The notes beneath the pieces are model-generated. The model saw only the letters and a program-made list of their open reading frames with translations. It was not told the DNA's origin and searched no databases. DNA of 64,000 bases from Syncephalis fuscata (taxonomy: Eukaryota; Zoopagomycota; Zoopagomycetes; Zoopagales; Piptocephalidaceae), in assembly GCA_025786725.1 (NCBI GenBank), contig JAHLTZ010000021.1, positions 248,001 through 312,000 of the forward strand, written 5' to 3'. Positions 9,659-21,400 of the stretch are shown piece after piece. Position numbers and translations under genes: made by a program. Each line of letters starts with the position of its first letter. The first letter of the stretch is position 1.

Positions 9659-12333
9659 ATGCGGCATAACATAATTATTTTATCGGTGCTATTACAATGC
9701 GCTTTGCTTCAGAGCAAATGCAGCGCACAAACTAAAACAACTTCCGTATTATTAATACAAACATCTGAAATTGGTGGTAATCTAGAAAATGAGCCAGTAT
9801 TAATGCATTCGAATCACAAATTACTCACTAAAAGACAAGAAATGGTAGGTGGCATTTGCATAAAAGGCCAAATTGTTTACACAAATGCTGTTAGGACGAT
9901 GAATTTGCCGATAAAATTATATTAAAGAAATCAGCATGGCTATCATCGCCAACATCTAAAAACAAAAAATTAAATCCTAATTATTCAGAATCTAAATTCG
10001 GTAGTAAAGATAGTAGCGCAGATATGAATGAAGACAATAATAGAGCAAAAAATGACTTGGAAACTAAACTCTCTTCAGAACAAGCTTATTTAAATGAAAT
10101 ATACCAACAAGTCGGTGATGCTCCATTAGATAAAACACCTGGCTCTCAATCAGAAATTAGATCAGAAGAAGGCGATCCTACATTAGATTCATCGCAAATA
10201 ACACGGACAACTCAACCAGAATTCACAACAACTGAGGAATTTGCCATAGAGTCTGCTACGCCAATATCTATGATTACCTTACCAGCCATTTCAGAAGCTA
10301 CACTTTTGGTCGACAAAAGTAAGGTGGGCGAATTGGACATTGAATATATAAATAGAGAAACGTCAGCTGCTTTGGCTGAAAACACAGAAGCTGCTACGAA
10401 TTTTAAACTAGCTGCTGATCCGACACAAACAACTGAACCAATGTCGTTATTTTCACCTACTAGATTATTTAATTTTGCTTATGATTTGTTTACTTGGCCA
10501 TTTAAATTTTTGGAAACATCATTAATGGAGCATGTCAAAAAACTAATGAACGTTGAACTAAATAACACAATAGTCCCTGCTTCAAGTGCAGAAAACATAA
10601 ATGATAGCAACGCATCTATTGCACCTGATACCACTAGTTCATTTTTGGCACACAAAAATAGGCAGCGGCACAATAATGAAGTAATGAATTTACCGAATTC
10701 TTCCGATATTTATGCACGATATCTTGGCCTGTCCATTCTATTTTATGAATCTCAGCGAAGTGGCGTATTACCCGCAAACCAGCGGATACGCTGGCGTAAA
10801 TCGGCAAATCTAAACGACGGTTACCAAATTGGGCGTAATCTTAGTGGTGGATATTACGATGCTGGTGATTTTATTAAATTTGGTCTACCTGGAGCCTACA
10901 CAGCCTCATTACTGGGCTGGGCAGCAGTTGATTATGCGTCTGGACTTTATAAAGCCAAGGAATGGAACAACAATATGGCTGCCATTCGATGGGCCACCGA
11001 TTACTACATTAAATGTCATATAAAACCCAACGAATTTGTAATACAAGTGGGAGATCCAAAGGTAGATCACACATATTGGGGCTCGCCCGAAGATATGCCA
11101 GCTAGTCTTCCGCGCCCAATTTATGTGGCTTCACCAAAATATCCAGGAACAGAGCCAACGGCAGAAGCTGCTGCCGCTCTTGCCGCTGCTACCATTGCAT
11201 TTTCAGACAAAGATCCTGCTTATTCAGCGCTACTAATCAGGCATTCTAAGCAATTGTATCATTTGGCAAGCCATTATACTGGAATTTACCAACGTGGAAT
11301 TACCAGACAAACGCGTCATGGCATGGAAGGTGTCAAAGATTGCTATGAGTCAAGTGGCTACTATGATGAATTGGCCTGGGCAGCTGTCTGGCTATATCGC
11401 GCAACTAAGCAATCAAAATACTTAAAAGACTCTGAGGCATACTTTTCTAAAGCACTTCTTAAGGGTGGCGACTTGCGCGAATCTTTTCTTAGCTGGGACG
11501 ACAAATCACCGGCTGTTTTAATGCTGTTAGCTCGGCATACCGGCAACAGACATTACATTCGTATGGCACGGCGTTATACCCATTGGGCAAGAACCGAGGC
11601 ACATCGCACGCCAGGAGGACTGCTTTGGATTAAAGGTGGTTCAGAATGGGGTAGTACTAGTGTAGCACTTAGTACTGCGTTTTTGTGTGCTTATTATGAC
11701 GATTATATTGCAAATCATCATACTTTCGGCATGCAAAATCAAGTATACAATGATTTACACCAAGAAAAAGCGCAAGATTCACTTGAAAGCGATGACGAGC
11801 AAAATGAGAATAGCAAAAAGGCATTAGTAAAATTTGAAATACCAGCTGAAAACCTAAAAGATTTAGACGTTGAACAGAATATGGCAATTCGACATGGCGT
11901 AGTTTATAGAAAAAAGAGCACAGCACAGCACCTACATAGTTCTACCTCCAAAAAAAATTTAATGCGTCCCACAGCAAATTACATCGCAAAGCCTGGATTT
12001 GGAGAAGAGTTTATAAAACAGCAAATAGATTATGTTCTTGGAAAAAATCCAGCACACCATTCTTACGTTGTTGGCGCTGACTATACCTCGCCGCAACGTG
12101 TTCACCATGCCGCGGCACAAGGTGTTCCAAAAGGTCATGGCTGGCGCAACTACGTGTCTTTAACGCCCAATAGACATATACTTTATGGTGCATTGGTCGG
12201 TGGACCAGATAAACATGACGTATTTATTGACCGTCGTGACGATTATCGCCGTAATGAGCCAGCCCTCGACTATAATGCACCCTTAGTTCTTTTGTTAGCA
12301 CGCATGAATGCCGTTAAAAAACAATATAATTAA
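9659..12333 (+). CDS. Glycoside hydrolase family 9 (endoglucanase/cellulase-like) with N-terminal extension and internal insertion
   Basis: A secreted GH9 enzyme expected to cleave beta-1,4-glucan by inversion. Exons are 9659-9844 and 9895-12333, joined in phase 0; about 874 aa. The start is the ATG before a signal peptide (MRHNIIILSVLLQCALLQ, then KCSAQ). Residues about 30-325 are Ser/Thr/Glu-rich and disordered, with several N-glycosylation sites and an aromatic amphipathic patch (FNFAYDLFTWPFKFLE). The catalytic domain begins near residue 334. It keeps the family marks: SILFYESQRSG, GGYYDAGDFIKF with both catalytic aspartates, GGSEWGSTSVALSTAF, IDYVLGKNP, a VHHAAAQG segment at the usual PHHR position, and DRRDDYRRNE with the proton-donor Glu near residue 848. 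About 90 extra charged residues (around 669-760, nt 11715-11990) interrupt the domain just before the QIDYVLGKNP helix. No carbohydrate-binding module is seen. The substrate could be cellulose, mixed-linkage glucan or its own wall glucan. Confidence 0.93.
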
Positions 12334-12771
12334 ATAATTATTAGCATTGCACATTAATGAGTAAATAAAGATGCCATATATTTCAGTAACTATATTATAT
12401 TTTATAGTCTTTCTACTAACACATTGTGCAAATGGAAAAATGAAAATACGATACGATACTTTGGTCGTTTTGCTGTATGTGATTGGTGAGTGATTCTCGT
12501 AATTAATTAAGTTATATAAAATGGAAATTTATTTATTTAAACCATTGCTTATTTTAAAAGCTAATTATCAGTAATTGTCATCGTTTTTTAATATTGTTTT
12601 ACTAGCATTAACTAGTACCAAAATCAATTGCTATTTTGTATTTTCATCAAGCGATCTTTCCAGATAATTAAAACACTGACAGTATGACAATATTTTGCAC
12701 GTTATATTTTTTACAAATTGTAAAATTCAACGTAGCTCCACAGATGATTTAAAATACCTAGTTTATTATTT
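12334..12771. other. Intergenic region between GH9 and BI-1 genes
   Basis: Convergent 3' flanks, AT-rich. A 40-codon frame starting at 12371 begins with a signal-like hydrophobic stretch and ends just after a GTGAGT donor-like sequence, but no convincing second exon was found. Confidence 0.4.
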
Positions 12772-13739
12772 TTAATCTTTAAACCAATCATGCAATTCAC
12801 TAAGGATATCCAAAAATAGAACAATAAAATCCATGTATAACTGCATCACAGCAACAACGATATCTAAAGATTCTAGCTCTTTTAGCATTTCTGATGTGTT
12901 TTTAATGATAACTACAATGTCGATGATAGACACAATAGTTATTATACCAAAAAGTGGCCAACTAAGAGCTGGAATAAATAATTTTATGATGTAACTAATT
13001 ATTAATATAAGTATACTGATACTCTTACTATACCATGACATTGTTAGTAAAGGCCAGATTAATTTATACTGCTTACATGGATCTTGAGTGTGAAACTTTA
13101 AATAGAGTGCACATAATAAGGGTAAATACGCCGACAAAAATAACTAAAGTTATCATTAATGCCAGTAGCACGACAATTGGGATGCATTTAGTTGCTAGAA
13201 AAATAAATGCAGCATACTCTATATAAACTTCAATACTCTTACCAGTAGCGCCAACCACATAGCTTTCGGGTACACTAAATAAACATAGCAAAATTGCATT
13301 AATTGGATATGAGCGACGGTATCTAGCAAGTAGTAGCAGTACGATAGCTGTCAAAATGGTAATGCATAAAAGTACTAGCGGACTATACATATAACATTAG
13401 CTAACTTGGCTATATTGGTATTCAACTAGCTTACCTGTTTTGCACCCATTCACTCACATGTTTATTAAATGTAAATAGAAGAATAACTAGCGCAGTGGAC
13501 AGTAGTTGTATGGCTAATACGGAATAAACTTTGCAAACAAACACTATAATTACGAATTTTGTTAGCATTAATAATGATTTACTAAAGCTATTTATACCTT
13601 GTTTAGCAACATCATCTATCTTTACTATGTTTTCCTCGCGATTTGCATGATTTAATGAAAAATCAAACACAGAAGTTTTATTTTCTTGCTCAGATGAATT
13701 TGATAAGGCGGCTGGTTGCGTAGTAGCATCAATCGGCAT
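12772..13739 (-). CDS. Bax inhibitor-1 / Lifeguard (TMBIM) family membrane protein
   Basis: A multi-pass membrane protein of the TMBIM family, whose members act in the ER, Golgi or vacuole membrane as Ca2+ leak channels and cell-death suppressors. Four exons: 13739-13435, 13382-13243, 13194-13077 and 13027-12772; all phases agree, giving 272 aa. The N-terminal 60 residues are polar. Then follow the family marks FVCKVYSVLAIQLLSTA (like the FIRKVYSILTVQLL motif), FNKHVSEWVQ, RYRRSYPINAILL, PESYVVGA, and the terminal LYMDFIVLFLDIL that resembles the LYLDIINLFL ending of the family. Six or seven hydrophobic segments are visible. The 48-nt second intron (13195-13242) is stop-free and in frame, but has strong splice sites and splicing gives the better fit to family spacing. 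The middle of the protein is more diverged than the ends, so the Lifeguard-type acidic pore residues cannot be placed with confidence. Confidence 0.88.
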
Positions 13740-14209
13740 ACTGCCGGATAATGAAGATGAAAATGCGGTGTTTTACGATTGACTGACATTGCGGCTGTTT
13801 GATATAAAAAGTAGTTGCACCAATAACTTGACAATATTTGCGCTAAAAAGTTATTTAAATGTAATTTATTAATAAAACGACCACGTCAGCAATTACAATA
13901 TACTAATTTTATCATTTCCAGTTAAAAACTATTTTAGTCAGTAAACGTCACACAACATGCAATAAAACAGTCACATCAATGAATACTAGCTATGTCTTTA
14001 ATTGAGATTGTACAAGCATTAGTCTAATTAATGATTAGTTAAATATTATATTATTTGCTGTTATAAATTTTGTATGATATGCTTTAGCGCCATGCTAGCC
14101 AAGCAAAAATGCTTTTTTGTCGTTGTCACAATTGTGGCCAATCTACATCATTTTACATACTATTATACAGCACAGTGATGTAGTTAATAATACATATTGC
14201 TAAGATGCC
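13740..14209. other. AT-rich intergenic DNA
   Basis: Promoter side of the BI-1 gene leading into the repeat complex. No gene or clear motif seen. Confidence 0.4.
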
Positions 14210-14590
14210 TATTATAAAGCAATTATTTTGCTGCTATAATTATTAACCACTCGTTATTTTATTAATCTGGATAACTTGTATGCCGCTAAATAGGAACAAA
14301 ACAGGACTAGTAACTTGATTATCTTTGTTGATGTCGAATAGCACCGTCATTTATAATAAATATAGCTAATAATCAAATCTAGATGCTTTATACTATCTCA
14401 CCATTGCTACAGCATATCAGCTTATATGTTTGCTCATACGTTCGCAGCTATTAAACGTTTACTTATCACAGCGCTGCAATAGTAATTAGTACTGGTATTA
14501 ATATATGGATTATTTTTGTAACTAATTACATATGAATTTAACAAAGCATCCAATTACATGGTGTATTCCTTAGCCACACTATTATAATAG
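14210..14590. repeat. Long diverged repeat, copy 1 (left flank of satellite complex)
   Basis: About 380 bp that match 16755-17165 in the same orientation over their length, with many substitutions. Shared blocks include GATAACTTGTATG versus AATAACTTGTATG, then ACTTGATTAT, GCTCATACGTTC versus GCTCATATGTTC, and CACATGGTATAT-like ends. No open frame. The pair brackets the satellite array. Confidence 0.7.
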
Positions 14591-14827
14591 TATAATGATA
14601 ATATCGTAAAAATGTAATATTTTTATTTTAGTAACTGTAATCGTAGTAAAAACATTTATTTAATTATGATACCTTAAAAGTCTAAAAAATGCAGCTTACA
14701 AATTTAAACGTAAAGTATTGCACCATTAGTATAAAAGTATGGGATAGTATTAAAAAAGTGATTTTAATATAATTATTTGGTATAATCCAATGGCTTGTGA
14801 ATTAAAAACAATAGCAATAATTTGGCT

Positions 14828-15805
14828 AATAAAACGTTGCTAAGATTACTTATAACTTGGCATGCAATAAAGCAAACTGTATGATAATTTGCACAGATAT
14901 ACGTATAGCATATAGCTAACTATTTGTAAATTATACCGCAATTGTATTCTTTGATGACGTATTTATCATGGTAATACGCTAATAAATGTGTAAAAATAGC
15001 AGTTTTTAGTCATTCATAACTTACATAAATAAAATAGAGCAAAATGGTTGCCAGATTCGAGTTTTCCATGCTTGGTTATACATATTGGTATAATTTATAA
15101 AACAGCGATTTTTACAAAAAAAGTTGGTCAAAAATGCGATTTACGTATTTTTAATTCACTTAGTAAAGCATTGATAATAATACGTATAATCAAGCAAATT
15201 GCATGATATTTTGCATAAATGTACTTATAATATATAGGTAGCTATTGACAAAGTATACCATGATTGTATCGAGTGATGGTGCAATGGCTGCGATAATAAG
15301 CTAATAAATGTATAAAAATAACAGTTTTATGCCATCCATGACTTGTATAATTAAAATACAGCAAAATAATTACCGGATTTAAGTTGTCCATGCTTAGTTA
15401 TACAGATTAATATAAAAATTAGAATAATGATTTTTGCAAAAAGTGTTAGTTAAAAATGCAAATTACGTATTTTTGATTTACTTAGTAAAACATTGACAAA
15501 ATTACGTATAACTTTACCTAAAATGAACCAAACAACATGATACTTTGCACAGGTATACATATGACATATATGTAGCTATTAGTAAAGTATACCGCAATTA
15601 CATCGCGTAATGGTACAATGATAGCGATAATATGCTAATAAATGTATAAAAATAGCAGTTTCTAGTCATTCATAACTTACATAAATAAAATACAGCAAAA
15701 TAGTTGCCAGATTCGAGTTTTCCATGCTTGGTTATACATATTGGTATAATTTATAAAACAGCGATTTTTGCAAAAAAAGTTGGTTAAAATGCAATTTACG
15801 TAATA
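14828..15805 (+). repeat. Satellite array, three direct copies of a roughly 320-340 bp unit
   Basis: Three tandem copies are visible. Landmark AGCAAAATGGTTGCC-like blocks start near 15038, 15360 and 15694, giving spacings of about 322 and 334 bp. Each copy also carries a GCTAATAAATGTATAAAAATA block, a CATTCATAACTTACATAAAT-like block, a TCCATGCTTGGTTATAC block and an AAAAAGTTGGT-like block, in the same order. Copy 2 is the most diverged. No coding potential. Confidence 0.85.
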
Positions 15806-15989
15806 TTGTTAACAAGAAACAATTAAAGTTTCCTGATTTTAAAAATTAAATACTAAATATTAAATTTGGTTTGAAGTAGACCCAAAGTAACTCAAAACGT
15901 TAAAATGATTATAGTATCAATTTAGTATAGAGAAATACCGATAAATAGTGACAATTTATGCCATATATCTACATATAACGTAGATTTTG

Positions 15990-16635
15990 TTAACTAGCCT
16001 ACACGTAAATTGTATTTTTGACTAGCTTTTTTTGTAAAAATCACTGTTCTAAATCTTATGCTACTCTGTATAACTAAGCATGAAAAACTCGAATCTGCTA
16101 ACTATTTTGCTATATTTTAATCATTTAAGCCATGAATGGTAAAAAACCGATATTTTTACACATTTATTAGCGTATTATCATTGCCATTACACAATCACAC
16201 AATACAATTGCGGTATACTTTGCCAATAGCTATCTATTGCTATGTGCATACTTGTGCAAAATATCAACCTATTTACTTGATTATACGTAATATTATCTAC
16301 AATTTACTAAATAAATTAACAATACGTAAATTACATTTTTGACCAACTTTTGTTGCAAAAATCACTGTTCTATAAATCATACCAATCTGTATAACTAAGC
16401 ATGGAGAACTCAAATCTGGTAATCATTTTGCTGTATTTTAATTATACAAGTCATAAATAGCATAAAACTGTTATTTTTATACATTTATTAGCTTATTATC
16501 GCAACCATTATACTATTACTCGATACAATTACGGTATACTTTGTCAGTAGCTATCTATATGTTATGTGCACACACATGCAAAATATTATGCAATTTATTT
16601 TATTATACGTAAAGTTATCGTCACAGTGTTACGCT
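15990..16635 (-). repeat. Satellite array, two inverted copies
   Basis: The same units as 14828-15805 read on the opposite strand: GTATAACTAAGCATG is the complement of the CATGCTTGGTTATAC block and occurs near 16070 and 16390, about 318 bp apart. Together with the direct copies this makes a large inverted repeat with a spacer of about 190 bp (15806-15989). A 68-codon frame at 16136-16342 lies inside the repeat and is not called as a gene. Confidence 0.82.
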
Positions 16636-16754
16636 TCTAGTTTTAGAAATTGCAACTTAGATGACCAAGCAACACCTTATCCTGGCGCTATCCTATAACG
16701 TTAATTTCTGATGCTTATTAACGCCTACCTTAACGCTCAGAATACAATGTGTTG

Positions 16755-17165
16755 TTTGGTTATATTGCTTTTATAATAAAATATTTCTTATTGGTCATTA
16801 ATTACCACAGTTTAACTATAATAAACTGAATAACTTGTATGACACTAAGTAGAAATAATGTTGGACTAGAAACTTGATTATTCTTTATTGATATTGAATA
16901 AAGCTATCATTAAATAGTAAACATAACTAATAATAGAATTTGAATGTTTTGTAGTATTTCATCATTAGCGCAGCATATTAGTTCATGTGACTGCTCATAT
17001 GTTCACAACTAACAAGTAGCTACTCGTCATATTACCGTAATAGGCATTTGTTACTAGTAATCGGTACTAATATCCGATAGGCATATTATTTTTGTGATCG
17101 ATCACATGTGACTTTAACTAGTGATTCAACCACATGGTATATCTCTTGGTCACACTTTCAAAGAC
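16755..17165. repeat. Long diverged repeat, copy 2 (right flank of satellite complex)
   Basis: Direct repeat of 14210-14590. Its left part (ATTAATTACCACAGTTTAAC) also resembles sequence near 58565, suggesting a third family member there. No open frame. Confidence 0.7.
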
Positions 17166-17595
17166 CCTGTCCGGAATTATAGAACAGTAACAACAGTTGT
17201 GATCAATTTTATATATTTTACACATTCTTTTATACAAAATTAAGTTTTTCTACTAATATATAGCATTGAACATGCATATTAACAAGGAACTACCGTTTTA
17301 GTACGATCATTAATCAAGCTAAATAGCGTTTATATTATCAGATGGTCAAGCAGAAATATAATCGTTTAATTGTTTTTCCTATTGTTATTTAACAAATACT
17401 TTATTATTATACGTGTCTAAATATAAATATTTGAATACTGATAAAGCGACAAATACCACGCTTTTTTCTACCTTGTTTTGAAGCACAGCATCTTTACAAT
17501 CATATTTTCCTAAGTTGCAAAGTAGTACACTGTTGACAAAATAAAACGTTACACCAATATAATCACGTGACTTATAAAGTGATTTGAGCTAAAAT
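17166..17595. other. AT-rich intergenic DNA
   Basis: Between the satellite complex and the tRNA gene. Nothing recognisable. A TTTT run on the minus strand at 17591-17594 directly follows the tRNA 3' end and can serve as the Pol III terminator. Confidence 0.4.
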
Positions 17596-17668
17596 GTTTT
17601 CGCCCGGATTCGAACCGGGGACCGTCTGTGTGTTAGACAGACGTGATAACCGACTACACCACGAAAAC
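17596..17668 (-). tRNA. tRNA-Val, anticodon AAC
   Basis: A 73-nt cloverleaf with no intron. On the minus strand the acceptor stem GTTTTCG pairs perfectly with the terminal CGAAAAC. The D arm (GTGTAGTCGGTTATCAC) carries the A box. The anticodon stem is TCTGT/ACAGA with loop CTAACAC (anticodon AAC). The variable loop is CGGTC. The T arm is CCCGG-TTCGAAT-CCGGG with the B box. CCA is not encoded. AAC is read as INC after deamination of A34 and decodes GUU/GUC/GUA valine codons. This is the only tRNA gene found in the window. Confidence 0.97.
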
Positions 17669-19082
17669 ACCACAAAATTTTAGGCAAAATTTATTACCTG
17701 TTTTAAAAATTAAATTTTAAAATATGTGAAATAGTATTTTGATATATATTTCTATATTTGAGCATAATTTAATATTAATTAGTGCAATCTATAAGCTAAA
17801 TTATGCATTTTTAATGGTGATTAACATGTGTAAATTCTTAAATATACACCATATAACGCTATAGTATGATATATTGAATAATACCATTTAATTTGTTAGT
17901 ACGGTGCCATTTTACTTTGTGCCCTTAGCTTTAAACTGAAGCAAAGGATCAATAACTTGAATAATAAAATATCCATCAGTTTTAAACACTGAAAAGTGTT
18001 AATTGTTGAAGCAGTGCCACATTAATCCCGATTAATTCAAGTGAAGATGAATCAGTCTGTACCATTTTCAATGTTCAATATTAGTGCTAATAAATGTTAA
18101 CCAGTATTTGCATATTACTTACAATAAAGTACAATAAATAAATGCTGGTCCATATTATTGTTGCTGTAAAGTATTCAAAGATTATAATTTGGTATTTAAT
18201 GTCACTTATCATCCGGTTCCATATTTAGTGGAACAGCAAATGTGTAGTTCAATCAAGTAAATGTTAATTTTGGTCTTTTGACGCTGAATTACATGAGTCT
18301 AATAATAAATTATTTAACATTACGTATAGTTACAGCAATTTTTATTATTTTTTATTTATCCATTTCATTCCTTTAATTTTAAATACAATTAAACACTTAT
18401 TCATTACTATAACATGTATAATATTACATCCAACATTAATTGATTCATGTGTAATTATCGATACAATAATGTAATCAATTAGTTATCATCATTATTGCTT
18501 TAATACTTACATTGTCATTTATGATATTAATTGTTCAAAATACCACTTATTTAGTTGGATTGGCTATAGAAAAGTGGCTGTTTAACAAACGACTTTTATA
18601 ATAATTATATTAATATTGCTCTTACATCACAAATATGCCCATAATCAATAGTAAATATTAAAAAATAGGAAAGACCATTCAGGTACAATAATCCATGCTG
18701 TACGTAGATGCAGCAACAACGAATGCAGAATGATATGGAATTGCAATTATATGGCTTCTATTAATATTCGATCAATTTTTCTACGCATTGCCAACAATAA
18801 CAATAGTGATCAGCCTCAAATGTTTCAATAAAATCAAATAATATGCTACATTGTTTATTTAATATTTAGTATTATTACTAATACAATTTTCTGTTGCACT
18901 TAATCAATTTTATTTTATGAAAATGATAATGGATAATAGCATTGCTTTAATATTTATTACAAATGATGCTTTAAAAACAAATCAATTAATCGAATCATTA
19001 CAATGGATTGCGTAAAATGACATATAGTAAACGAAGTAATCTTTGCTCAATTGCACTTAATATTATACTAATAACAATGACC
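17669..19082. other. AT-rich intergenic DNA downstream of the histidine phosphatase
   Basis: About 1.4 kb of very AT-rich sequence between the tRNA gene and the 3' end of the phosphatase. It contains only short, low-complexity open frames; no repeats or signals recognised. Confidence 0.4.
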
Positions 19083-21040
19083 TTAAGATTGTGGATATCT
19101 TTTAGAGTAGCAGGCCTTGTGAAAACTACAGTTGGATTTACGAGTGTGTATTATAGAATAAAACTTGTCCCATGGGCAGAGTATACTATTGTCATCACAG
19201 CCTGGTATTTGAACTGTTTGTTCATTGTGAAGCATGCGAATAAAATATGAGCTTGTATTATTGGTGTTGCCATCGCTTGTACAATTAAGCAGTTCAAAGT
19301 GAATGTTAGCGGCAAAAGGAGCTAAACGCGATGTTCTAAATGCTCGGTTCGGATGAAATACTGGTTTTGTTGCGTCAATATTCTGTATAAAGCATGCTAA
19401 ATATAAGTAAAACAGTAGCACGTTCCATTGTATTCCACCCACCAAATAAGCCAATATAAGCAAAATTGTTGTATCTTGCGTAAATCGTAATTGCCAGCGA
19501 GTTTGAGCACGTCCAAGAACTGCCAGCTGCATTTCGTTTAAAAGTTGAAGCATTAGCTTGTGAACAATACAAGTGTTACGAGCGTTGCCTTGACTTGCTT
19601 TGTGGTAATAGATAATATCCCAAATAAAATCAGTTAATTGAAGTAGATTTGGCTGCGTATTATTGAGATCCATAGGGTGCAATAGTTTATGGTTAATGCT
19701 GATGTTGTTGCTTTTTGTTAACGGGTTGGTTTCCAATTGATTCTGCTCAGGCCGCAATAATTTACACCAGCGATCGGCACGTTGTTCTATAGCATACTCA
19801 AAAGCACAGAGTGCCGCGGCATGTTGAAAATTGTTATTATTGATGGTGTTTCCTAGCTGAGGTGCTAAAGACTGCAGAATACCAGGTAGATAACGGCTTA
19901 TATAGGGGTCTGATGCAGCATGAGCGACATACTTGTTGTTTACTGACTGATGCCATGCTGGACAAGAAGAGCCATAGCCAAGAAAATGGTCTTTTTCCTA
20001 AATATGTAGCCATGCATTATTGTTTTATTAGTACCGCGTACATATTTTTCAAAGCTTTAGATATTTACCACTGGTATTGTGCGAATTTTGGAATGATCCA
20101 GCTTTTCTTCCGAAAAAACCGATGCGTATGCTTTTGTTGATTCAATACATCTAAACTGATTGTTAAACAAGAAACGTGCTGTATTCTAATAATAAAGCAA
20201 AAAGTAAATAACCACTTACTGTTTTCGATCTACGCTAATATACTGAGTAAGCCGACTACGCTCTGTTATATCATTTGTAAGGGATGAATTATCGTAATGA
20301 GACTGGTTGGTTTGGCCGCCTAGCCATGGGCCATAGCGACACACGTCTCTACGAGCTAGGTCCTGCATGTCTATTATTCCTTGCTTGGCCAATTTACCAG
20401 CAATATTTGCACTGTATGGATTTTGCCACTCTTTCAACCACTCTGGCCAGTCAGACCTTATATTTCTCTTTAGTCTTTTCTCTATCAAGTTCCATTCATT
20501 AATGAGTAAAGCTTTAGGATATCGAGTGCCATGGCGAGACAACAGCTGATAATGAACTAGCTCACAGCGATCTGGTATGTTGGTCGAATTCTGCTCGCTG
20601 GACATACACGTATTGTTGGCGATTCCTTGCACGTTCAGTTGTGCTGCAGGAGGATCATATGGAGCATTTGTGCTTAATAAATCGCGTAATTGTTCAGGGC
20701 TGTATAATTTGCGTGATGTTAATGGATGTAGGGGTGCATCATCCGTTAGAATTACAATTATTTGTATAAACAATAGAATGATTATTAAAGAAAGAGCAAA
20801 AAGCAAATGGCATCCTCGGTGACGAAACAAAGCTAGTTTCATGCGGCTGTTCTTTTGAGATAATGGTAATGGCAGCGGCGGATGTAGTTCATCCTCTTCC
20901 ATGCATAGATGTACATTGCTGTCGCTGTATAAAAGTGCTGTTTCACTACTATTTGAACCTACATTTATACGTGATAATGTTGTCGTGTTTGTAGAGATAG
21001 ACGATACGGAGGCACGTGATGATGGTGCAACACTCGACAT
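19083..21040 (-). CDS. Membrane-anchored histidine phosphatase (histidine acid phosphatase branch 2, PXYLP1/MINPP-like)
   Basis: A branch-2 histidine phosphatase with a type II membrane anchor. Exons: 21040-20220, 20150-20069, 19997-19443 and 19382-19083; phases agree; 585 aa. The Ser-rich N-terminal tail (about 75 aa) is cytosolic. A transmembrane helix follows (LLFALSLIIILLFIQIIVIL), then a lumenal or extracellular catalytic domain. The phosphate-binding signature LSRHGTRYP is present near residue 170; its His is the phosphorylated nucleophile. Later marks are QCIESTKAY (the usual R-C-xxS segment), the LPGC-like IPGCDD, LCPWDKFYSII and a terminal Cys. At the second catalytic site, where the family has HD, this protein has QD (TQDTTILLILAYL). 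The Asp proton donor is kept but the His is changed. The last intron (19383-19442, 60 nt) is stop-free and in frame. Likely substrates are phosphorylated glycans or inositol phosphates; this is not determinable here. Confidence 0.87.
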
Positions 21041-21400
21041 GTTTGAATATCAATAATATAACAATAAAAGAACGAAAACAATGCTAGAGATGATGACGAC
21101 AGCCGATGATAAACACTATACTATGGCTGACGTCATCCTTCAAGGAACGAACACGCAATTAGGTATGTATGGTGGCACAGATATCGATAATTGTGCATAA
21201 TATATAGAGCTTTACTGCGCTATGTATTGTACATGAATAATTGCATTACACACTGTTTAAATTGTACTTTGCGATAAACATACGCCATTAATTCAAGAAT
21301 ACAGCACTTAATTACATTAAAAACTTAATAAAATAAAATCGTCTTTAAGCATATTTATTTGTGTTCGCACTAAAATACACATCGTCTATAGTGCTAATGT
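21041..21400. other. Intergenic region
   Basis: Promoter of the phosphatase gene, with TGACGTCA (CRE/ATF-type palindrome) at about 21128-21135 in GGCTGACGTCATCC, and the 3' flank of the glucoamylase gene. Confidence 0.5.

Noticed and set aside
12371-12493. 40-codon frame beginning with a signal-like hydrophobic stretch and ending at a GTGAGT donor
   Set aside because: No second exon gives a longer protein; it sits in the 3' flank of the GH9 gene.
16136-16342. 68-codon plus-strand frame
   Set aside because: Lies inside an inverted satellite copy and is not open in the other copies.
14210-17165. LTR retrotransposon interpretation of the repeat complex
   Set aside because: The flanking repeats are direct, but there is no coding sequence, primer-binding site or TG...CA ends between them; the interior is satellite DNA.
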